A stretch of 19,658 bases of DNA from Spirochaeta sp. Lineage in GTDB: Bacteria > Spirochaetota > Spirochaetia > UBA9216. Below are positions 14,068-19,658 of this stretch, in pieces. The notes under the pieces were generated by a model. The model saw only the letters and a program-made list of their open reading frames with translations. It was not told the DNA's origin and did not search any database. Positions within the stretch are counted from its first letter, which is position 1. Every line of letters begins with the position of its first letter. The translations under genes and the position numbers were made by a program. The stretch spans positions 1 to 19,658 of the forward strand of contig DMKD01000223.1 in NCBI GenBank assembly GCA_003454605.1, written 5' to 3'.

Positions 14068-14982
14068 TTGAAACTATTAATGCTTGGACGTAAAAAGCAC
14101 AGCAGCATACTCGAAACCATAGGCAGAATCCTTGAACTTGAAAAAGTGCAGTTTGAAATCATCTATTTTGATGACAGCACTGAGAAAAAGCTTACAGGAG
14201 CGCTGAAGGATGCAGAACTGTTCTTTATGATTCCGGAAAGTCTTACTGGGAAAGAAATAAGCAGAGAAGAAGAATGTGGTCTATGCCTGCTTGAAGCCAT
14301 AGCCGTCGGTTATATGATAGCGCACAAGGGCAGGATTCTCTTTTTTGGGACCGATCCTTCAATGTTTAACGATATATTTTACGGAGAGCCGGTTGCAGGC
14401 TCAATCGGAGAGGCATTGAGTTATTTCAGGCGTGAGAAAAAGATATTTGAAAGCAATAAAAAGCTGCTTGAAGCACGAGGTATCATTTCTGAGGCTCAAC
14501 TGAGCTTCAGCGGTAGAGGCTTTATCGAGGCCGTTGAAAACGGAATGCAGAATGAAACCCAGGCCTTTCTGGATGCGGGGTTTTCAACAGAGACGGAAAC
14601 GCCTGAGGGTGTTCCTCTGTTGAATATTGCGGTACGAAACGGAAATCTTGAGCTCTGTCGGCTGCTGATGAGTTATGATGCTTCGCTGAACATCATTGCC
14701 CGCGACAGGTGTTCAAGTCCTGTTATGGACGCTGTAACAGCTGTTAAGCCGGAAATAGCAGAGATTCTAATCGACGGCGGTGCTGATCTGAATTTTAAGA
14801 ACCGCAATGGACAGTCTGCTCTCATTGTTGCAATTGGAGCCCGAATGGATGATATTGCGAACCTTCTTATCGAAAAGGGAGCTGATATAACACTTAAAGA
14901 CAGTCTCGGTATGACGGCGGGCCAGTATGCAAAAATGTTCTCGCTTACCGAGATCTATGAAAAACTTGAGTCTAAACTGTAG
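14068..14982 (+). CDS. Ankyrin-repeat protein with unassigned N-terminal alpha/beta domain
   Basis: The 304-residue protein has two parts. Residues 1 to about 122 alternate beta strands and helices: Met-Lys-Leu-Leu-Met-Leu-Gly, Phe-Glu-Ile-Ile-Tyr-Phe-Asp, Ala-Glu-Leu-Phe-Phe-Met-Ile-Pro, Glu-Ala-Ile-Ala-Val-Gly, Ile-Leu-Phe-Phe-Gly. This suggests a Rossmann-like fold, loosely like nucleoside deoxyribosyltransferase-type domains, but I cannot assign it. Residues about 148-300 are ankyrin repeats, clearest at 182-212, 215-245 and 248-278 with Asn-Gly-x-x-x-x-x-x-Leu-Leu and Gly-Ala-Asp-(Leu/Ile) patterns. There is no signal peptide, so it is probably cytoplasmic. The start is a TTG at 14068 with AGAGG at 14057-14061 and 6-nt spacing. 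TTGAAA with a weak GAAAAT box lies upstream. The membrane-protein gene follows on the same strand with its own promoter. Confidence 0.8.
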   Translation: MKLLMLGRKKHSSILETIGRILELEKVQFEIIYFDDSTEKKLTGALKDAELFFMIPESLTGKEISREEECGLCLLEAIAVGYMIAHKGRILFFGTDPSMFNDIFYGEPVAGSIGEALSYFRREKKIFESNKKLLEARGIISEAQLSFSGRGFIEAVENGMQNETQAFLDAGFSTETETPEGVPLLNIAVRNGNLELCRLLMSYDASLNIIARDRCSSPVMDAVTAVKPEIAEILIDGGADLNFKNRNGQSALIVAIGARMDDIANLLIEKGADITLKDSLGMTAGQYAKMFSLTEIYEKLESKL

Positions 14983-15016
14983 GAGGATGAATTTGCAGAC
15001 GATGTGATAAATCGAC

Positions 15017-15045
15017 TTGACGGTTTTACCCGTCGGCTGTATTTT
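15017..15045 (+). promoter_or_regulatory. Sigma-70 promoter of the two-helix membrane protein, leaderless type
   Basis: TTGACG (15017-15022), exactly 17 nt, and TATTTT (15040-15045) end 7 nt before the ATG at 15053. Transcription should start at the start codon; no Shine-Dalgarno is present. Confidence 0.7.
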
Positions 15046-15052
15046 AAACTTA

Positions 15053-15826
15053 ATGAGTGACACTAAAATAACTATCTTTCATATTCACAGAAAAGACGGA
15101 AGTTCGATCTTTCTGTATCCGTTTAATAAACGTCAGAATATTATTGAAATTCTTGATGGGAATGAGATTGCCGGAGTTTACGGTAATGAACCACGGGTTG
15201 AATCGCTTACCATGCTCCGAAACGAGCTTTACAGACTGATAGAGCAGGCTGTCAGAGACTGGAGTGCAGAAAAGAAGTTCCTCCCGAGATTTCTTATCTC
15301 AACTGCTGTTTTTCTTCTACTTTATTTTGTCATGTCGATTGTTGTCAGGGATCCGATACCCATGATCGATGAGATTCTCATAGGTTTTGCCGGTGCCGTC
15401 GTGACCTATATATTCCTTGTAAAACGGGATTCCGATTCAAAAACGGCTACCGGGATGAAGGTGAGACTGAGGACGAAGGTCGATGAAATTGTTTTTAATG
15501 AAGATAATTTCACTAAGGACGTTGAACAGTACCTTCAGGCTTGTGAAACCAGCACCGACATGGAACATCTGTTGACGAACATGACCAAAGATGAAAGCGG
15601 AATTATGTTTGATTATACCGATAAGCAGAAGGTCAACGAGCTGATGGATAGTATCCGTATGCTTTTTGATGACGGAGATATAAAAAAACATGAACGAATG
15701 CTGAAGAAGATCTCAGGGGGAGACAGTTCGGCAGCGGGAAAAACCAGGATGCTTAAGTGGATGGCAAGCAGAAAGGTCGATCCCTTCCTGTTTGCTGTTT
15801 ATACAAAGATAACTCAGCAGCGCTGA
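15053..15826 (+). CDS. Conserved-looking membrane protein with two transmembrane helices, unknown function
   Basis: The 257-residue protein has a soluble N-terminal domain (residues 1 to about 76, beta-rich, beginning Met-Ser-Asp-Thr-Lys-Ile-Thr-Ile-Phe-His-Ile-His). Two hydrophobic helices follow (about 80-98 and 109-124) separated by a short loop with Arg-Asp-Pro-Ile-Pro, then a charged, mostly helical C-terminal domain of about 130 residues. Both soluble parts should lie on the same, probably cytoplasmic, side (Lys/Arg flank both helices). I recognise no family. The ATG at 15053 is chosen because a good promoter ends 7 nt before it; the in-frame TTG at 15017 is the -35 box itself. The stop is 1 bp from the stop of the convergent barrel gene, with a hairpin across both. 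Confidence 0.75.
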   Translation: MSDTKITIFHIHRKDGSSIFLYPFNKRQNIIEILDGNEIAGVYGNEPRVESLTMLRNELYRLIEQAVRDWSAEKKFLPRFLISTAVFLLLYFVMSIVVRDPIPMIDEILIGFAGAVVTYIFLVKRDSDSKTATGMKVRLRTKVDEIVFNEDNFTKDVEQYLQACETSTDMEHLLTNMTKDESGIMFDYTDKQKVNELMDSIRMLFDDGDIKKHERMLKKISGGDSSAAGKTRMLKWMASRKVDPFLFAVYTKITQQR

Positions 15827-15829
15827 GTT
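15811..15829. terminator. Hairpin spanning two convergent stop codons
   Basis: AACTCAGC (15811-15818) pairs perfectly with GCTGAGTT (15822-15829) around a 3-nt loop. It covers the last codons and stop of the plus-strand gene and part of the stop of the minus-strand gene. It lacks a clear T-tract on either side, so a terminator role for both genes is likely but not certain. Confidence 0.5.
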
Positions 15830-17054
15830 ACTCAACGCGGTTAAGTTCTTCCATGCTTTTTAGAAGGTCAATTGATCTTGATGCGCTCGCAATGAATTCT
15901 TCAGCCGGGGTGAAGTTGTTATCTACCTTAAGGGCAGCTTCCCAGTATGAAATAGCTTTTTCAAGATCACCGTTTGCATAAGCTTCCAGCCCGGCAATGT
16001 ACAGTTCATCAACTATCTGGCGCCGTTCATAGCGGCCTTCATCACCTAATTTTATCTTTGCCTCTATGCTGAAACGATCCAGTGCATCGGTAGATGTGGT
16101 AAGATCCTGCGTGTAATTTATATTGAAGGCAACATCTGCGAGATCAATAGTACTGCCGAGTGATATTCGCGGATTACTTCCCCGCCAGTTGAAACCTCCC
16201 TGAAACGAAAAGAAATCAGTCATCACTGCTTCTATTCCGCCCGCAAGATACCACTGTTCGACCGGATCGCCGAGCAGGTTTATCGGTAGATTGAAATCAA
16301 CAGCTATATTCAGCGGCTGCAGCGGAGAATAGGCGATGCCTGCCGAAAACTCGGTCGGCAGAGCCTCTCCCAGGGTTTCAACTCCGGCATTGCGCAGAAC
16401 TGCTCCGACTGAAAAGTTTCGATTTCTCGAATTGTAGAATTTCAGAAAATCGAAGCTGGTGTAAAGTCCCAGATCTCCCATAACGGCAAATGAAGATTGA
16501 TTTGCATAGAAGACACTTGAAATCTGACGATAGCCGGCTTTAAAAGATATTCCCGTTGATACACCGTCGAAATAAAAACTGCTGAATAGATTATATGATG
16601 CATTGAGGCTGAGTATCGCTTCAAGAGGGTATCCTTTGGCATAGGCTTCAGCCCATTCATCATAGGCAGTGAATGGGAGATAGAGCATCTTAAATCCCGC
16701 ACCAACGCCTAAATCATCGAATCTCGTCGTGAAATTGACGCTTTCGACGCTTGTATCCGATATCCAGTCGTTATGAGTAAAGGAAAGTTCAGTTAAATCA
16801 AGGACGGATGTAACTGCGGGATTGAACATAATAGATGAAGAATCTGACGCAACCGCAGTTTGAGCAGTTCCCATCGCCTCAGCCTTACCTCCAGCTGGAA
16901 TTCGGAGAAGCGGGAAAACAGTGGTTCCGGTATTTAAATCGCCGGTCAAAGCTGTAATATTGGTAATCGCACTATAATAGTCCGAATATTCCGATGCAAA
17001 TATCGGTGAAATGAAGAGGATGAACAATAATGTAAAAAAAATTTTTTGTCTCAT
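15828..17054 (-). CDS. UPF0164/FadL-like outer-membrane beta-barrel protein of spirochaete type
   Basis: The 408-residue protein has a Sec signal peptide (Met-Arg-Gln-Lys, a hydrophobic core, cleavage after Phe-Ala-Ser). A segment follows with Leu-Arg-Ile-Pro-Ala-Gly-Gly-Lys-Ala-Glu-Ala-Met-Gly and Ser-Ser-Ser-Ile-Met-Phe-Asn-Pro-Ala, the hallmark of PorV/UPF0164-type barrels. Alternating strands rich in aromatic residues follow to about residue 335. A TPR-like tail (about 345-400, Ala-Tyr-Ala-Asn-Gly-Asp-Leu-Glu-Lys-Ala-Ile-x-Tyr-Trp) ends the protein; such a tail would lie in the periplasm. The family is typical of Treponema and related spirochaetes, where FadL-like transport of hydrophobic substrates has been proposed. 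The ATG at 17054 is preferred over an adjacent TTG. A -10-like box ends 8 nt before it. It is divergent from the TPR gene. Confidence 0.85.
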   Translation of the reverse strand: MRQKIFFTLLFILFISPIFASEYSDYYSAITNITALTGDLNTGTTVFPLLRIPAGGKAEAMGTAQTAVASDSSSIMFNPAVTSVLDLTELSFTHNDWISDTSVESVNFTTRFDDLGVGAGFKMLYLPFTAYDEWAEAYAKGYPLEAILSLNASYNLFSSFYFDGVSTGISFKAGYRQISSVFYANQSSFAVMGDLGLYTSFDFLKFYNSRNRNFSVGAVLRNAGVETLGEALPTEFSAGIAYSPLQPLNIAVDFNLPINLLGDPVEQWYLAGGIEAVMTDFFSFQGGFNWRGSNPRISLGSTIDLADVAFNINYTQDLTTSTDALDRFSIEAKIKLGDEGRYERRQIVDELYIAGLEAYANGDLEKAISYWEAALKVDNNFTPAEEFIASASRSIDLLKSMEELNRVE

Positions 17055-17062
17055 CAATAATC

Positions 17063-17068
17063 AATATA
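17063..17068 (-). promoter_or_regulatory. -10-like box of the UPF0164 gene
   Basis: TATATT on the minus strand ends 8 nt before the ATG at 17054, and no Shine-Dalgarno is present. A TTGATA lies 21 nt further upstream, which is too far for a standard -35, so the promoter is uncertain. The rest of the 240-bp divergent region to 17294 shows only a TATTAT (near 17250) and short imperfect hairpins. Confidence 0.4.
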
Positions 17069-17294
17069 CAACAATTTACCATGCTTATCTATCAATGTTT
17101 TATTAACGACAGTATATGCTGCTGTCACGACGAAAATATTCATATTATGTGATAAAGTTATATAGATTTAGCTTTAATGACTGCTCAGTAGAGCTTTATT
17201 TTATGCCGAGAATAGGAACAGGTATGTTCCGCCCTGATGTTAGGGTATTATTTTAAGGAAATGCTTTTGTAATAAAAGTTTAGAGGCTGTTTAT

Positions 17295-19658
17295 TTGCAG
17301 AGAAACGGATATGTAACAGTATTAATCCTTCTCCTCATATGTTTCGCTATCCCGGTGTTTAATGTTTATTCTTCCGGTACCCAGGAGGACAGGCTTTCTG
17401 AAGCTGAAACCCTGGTAGAGCAGCGTGAGTATAACGCCGCTATGCTTATCCTGACCGATATTCTACGAAATGAACCGTCGCGCATGAGTGATGTTCAGAA
17501 TCTTCTTACGAGGATCAGACTTGAAAAAGAAAATTATAATGATAAATATGAAGATCTGATCGATGTATACGGCGGTGAAGATGTCGAGGCTGCCTATCCT
17601 ATGATTGCGGAACTTCAGGATATGGATCCGAATCCCAATGAGGCAACCAGAGTTTCGCTTGTGCTTGCACGTGAAACCGCCGGATTTGTATTTAACAACA
17701 ACCGCTGGGTAAAAATCATGGAGGATGCATCAGCTCAGATTGCAGAAGAAGAATATTCAGCTGCGGTGGAAACATATATAACCGGTTTTGATCTGAGCCG
17801 GATTATTTTCAGAGACGCCGGTTACGGCAATATCGTCGTAAATGATGTTTTCAGCAGGGCTGATGAAATGAATGAGGAATCGCAGGAATTTCTAGAGCTC
17901 TATAAGGCTATGCAGTCGCGTAATGCCGTACTCAACAGCAGTTTCGAACTAAGAAAAATTGATGATTATGTATCAGCTGTGGCTGAGAGCTATCAGGAGT
18001 TTGAGCGAACGGCTGAATTAAGAGAGAGTCTGAAAGATACGGCTGATTATTTCATTGTTCAGGAAGACAACATCAGAACCTCCGCCGGAGAAGATAAACA
18101 GATCCATTATCTGATCTATATGGACAGGCTCCTGAATGGACGAACAACCATAGAAGAACGCGAAGGGATCACCGGTGCAATAGAATTGTACTGGAACGGA
18201 CTCTTTAATCAACTTGTTGAAAATTCATTTACTTTCACGGAGGAGCTCTTCAGTGAAGGTTTTAATTCATATTCCGGCGGAAACTACGATGCCGCCGCCG
18301 CCTCTTTTACAAATGTACTGCAGGTCGCAGAGCAGAGTGTCCAAACCTATGATTTTGGCGAAAGGTATTTTGAATCGGATTCACAGTTTACGCGTGACGG
18401 TTTGTTTTCTATCAACATGAATGATTATGCCTCTAAGAGAGCCTACATCGGGCAGGCGGACTCTGTTTCCCGCGAGTTTCCTATAATTATCGATAGGCAG
18501 CTCAAGTTGTCGGAGCTTGAGAGCAGAGTTGCGGCGATCGATAGAGAATCAGAAAATTATCGGGAAGCAGGCAGCGAGCTTAAAAATGATATTTCTGCCG
18601 AAAGTCTTGAAATCAGTTCTGCGTTAGCTGATTGGGAACGGAATCTTAGTGAGCTAAGATCGGGGGTTACCGGCGAGGATCCTGTCTCTGTCAAGAGTAT
18701 CGCTGCCGTTACTATTCCTGTGGAACAATACGGCTCAATGGAAGAGGCCCTTCTAAAAGCTGAAATTACCCTGGCAGCTTCACTTTCGGCTATAGACCTC
18801 GAACTTCTCGAAAAAGAATATGAGATTGTGAAAGTAGATGTTGAAGCGAGTTCAGAACTCATACAGGGGGTCGCTGATGGTGAAGAGGCCGACAGTGAAG
18901 GAGTCGATTTTCAGATTGTATATAAATATCCCGACCAGGCTCTTAATCAGCTTCTTGCTACCGAACAGTCTGTTAATAATCTTGTAAGTGGAATTAATAC
19001 CCTTGATGAAGTTATTGATTCAGAACGGGCTGAAATACGTCTCAGTCCTGAGGTGAGTATAATTTCAGACGGATCGTCAGAATTGATGGGAAAAGCCCGC
19101 GAACTGTTGTCCCAGGCTGAGAAGCTGGCAGATATTGCGCGCGAACAGATCTTTACCGCGGAAAAACTTAAGCAGGAAGGTGAGCGAAGAATTGAAGACT
19201 CCAGGATCCTCACTCAGCGGGCACAGTTTGCGGCAGCGAAGGAGCGTCTCGAACAGGCCGCGAGTAAATTCGATGAGTCACTGTCCTATCTTGAAGATCC
19301 TATCCTCAGGACCTACCGTGACAATGAAATACCGCGTCTGTATGAAGAAATACAGGTGGCGGAGAATAATCTAGTCGTCAGACAGGTCCGTGAATATCTC
19401 ACTATAGGCAAGACCAGTTACTCGCAGGGGAATTTCCCGGCAGCACAGGCTGTGCTTATCAAGGCCCAAAGCAGATGGTCGGATACGAATGTAGAACTGA
19501 ATTCTGAGGTTGAATACTGGCTTACTCTCACTCAGACAGCATTATCGGTTACGTCAGGCCGAATCATCACCGCAACAGATCCGCTATATCCCGAGATGAA
19601 CCAGTTCCTGAATCAGGCAAGAGCTGATTTCCAGGGTGCAAAGATTGAATACGACAGG
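17295..19658 (+). CDS. Large secreted TPR/coiled-coil protein (partial, C-terminus outside window)
   Basis: An open frame of 788 codons runs off the right edge. It starts at TTG 17295, with AGAGG at 17282-17286 and 8-nt spacing. The N-terminus is a signal peptide or anchor (residues about 7-24 hydrophobic, then Val-Tyr-Ser-Ser-Gly). TPR-like units follow, for example Ala-Glu-Thr-Leu-Val-Glu-Gln-Arg-Glu-Tyr-Asn-Ala-Ala at about 37-49, and further (Tyr/Phe)-x-Ala-Ala units near residues 155, 330, 640 and 710. Long Glu/Lys-rich helices between them suggest coiled coil. No enzymatic motif is seen. It should act in the periplasm, perhaps as a scaffold. It faces the TPR-tailed barrel gene across a 240-bp divergent promoter region, so a shared envelope role is possible. 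I do not recognise a named family. Confidence 0.8.
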   Translation, partial: MQRNGYVTVLILLLICFAIPVFNVYSSGTQEDRLSEAETLVEQREYNAAMLILTDILRNEPSRMSDVQNLLTRIRLEKENYNDKYEDLIDVYGGEDVEAAYPMIAELQDMDPNPNEATRVSLVLARETAGFVFNNNRWVKIMEDASAQIAEEEYSAAVETYITGFDLSRIIFRDAGYGNIVVNDVFSRADEMNEESQEFLELYKAMQSRNAVLNSSFELRKIDDYVSAVAESYQEFERTAELRESLKDTADYFIVQEDNIRTSAGEDKQIHYLIYMDRLLNGRTTIEEREGITGAIELYWNGLFNQLVENSFTFTEELFSEGFNSYSGGNYDAAAASFTNVLQVAEQSVQTYDFGERYFESDSQFTRDGLFSINMNDYASKRAYIGQADSVSREFPIIIDRQLKLSELESRVAAIDRESENYREAGSELKNDISAESLEISSALADWERNLSELRSGVTGEDPVSVKSIAAVTIPVEQYGSMEEALLKAEITLAASLSAIDLELLEKEYEIVKVDVEASSELIQGVADGEEADSEGVDFQIVYKYPDQALNQLLATEQSVNNLVSGINTLDEVIDSERAEIRLSPEVSIISDGSSELMGKARELLSQAEKLADIAREQIFTAEKLKQEGERRIEDSRILTQRAQFAAAKERLEQAASKFDESLSYLEDPILRTYRDNEIPRLYEEIQVAENNLVVRQVREYLTIGKTSYSQGNFPAAQAVLIKAQSRWSDTNVELNSEVEYWLTLTQTALSVTSGRIITATDPLYPEMNQFLNQARADFQGAKIEYDR

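Noticed and set aside
14983..15010. A tiny Shine-Dalgarno-led ORF after the ankyrin gene (ATG to TGA, six residues)
   Set aside because: AGGAGG directly touches the ATG, leaving no proper spacing, and the peptide is too short to support.
15017..15052. TTG start at 15017 for the membrane protein
   Set aside because: This TTG is the -35 box of a well-spaced promoter whose -10 ends 7 nt before the ATG at 15053.
1..19658. CRISPR array or insertion sequence
   Set aside because: No regularly spaced repeats and no transposase were seen. The only recombinase is the phage-type integrase.

Overview
The window reads as chromosomal DNA of a free-living or commensal spirochaete (inference). The strongest clue is an outer-membrane beta-barrel protein of the UPF0164/FadL-like type known from Treponema and relatives (15828-17054, minus). 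Supporting clues are a large secreted TPR/coiled-coil protein facing it and several conserved-looking proteins of no recognised family. Base composition is mixed: the integrase region at the left is AT-rich, and the DnaE gene is clearly GC-richer than its neighbours.

Layout. Positions 1 to about 2170 hold one end of a mobile element, probably a prophage or phage satellite. All its genes run leftward: a tyrosine integrase, an excisionase-like HTH protein, a 52-residue ORF, and a terminase-small-subunit-like protein cut by the window edge. A 15-bp repeat occurs at both ends of the integrase gene. Positions 2212-2605 hold an ArsR-family regulator with its own promoter, a candidate operator and a strong terminator. 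An orphan SLBB-type polysaccharide export protein follows on the minus strand (2623-4209). Positions 4297-8652 form a tight plus-strand operon of aroB, nudC and an HrpA-like DEAH helicase, each overlapping the next. A divergent sigma-70-like protein (8726-9601) converges on, and overlaps by 68 bp, a PHP-type histidinol-phosphatase gene (9534-10376, minus). A TrpR-family repressor (10465-10746) and a DnaE2-like DNA polymerase III alpha subunit (10890-13967) come next. Then follow an ankyrin-repeat protein with an unassigned N-terminal alpha/beta domain (14068-14982), a two-helix membrane protein (15053-15826), the UPF0164 barrel protein, and the TPR protein that runs off the right edge.

Regulation. 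A repeated pattern is visible. Several genes with no Shine-Dalgarno sequence have a -10-like box ending only 6-8 nt before the ATG, and in the best cases a -35 box 17 nt upstream of it. This suggests leaderless transcripts. Other genes (integrase, xis, aroB, the ankyrin gene, the TPR gene) have clear purine-rich Shine-Dalgarno sites, three of them with TTG starts. No tRNA, rRNA or CRISPR array was seen.

The most interesting candidates are the mobile-element end with its repeats and its int/xis terminator, the sigma-like protein with repeats in front of it, the DnaE2-like polymerase with a degenerate PHP site behind a 25-bp inverted repeat, and the apparent leaderless promoter class.
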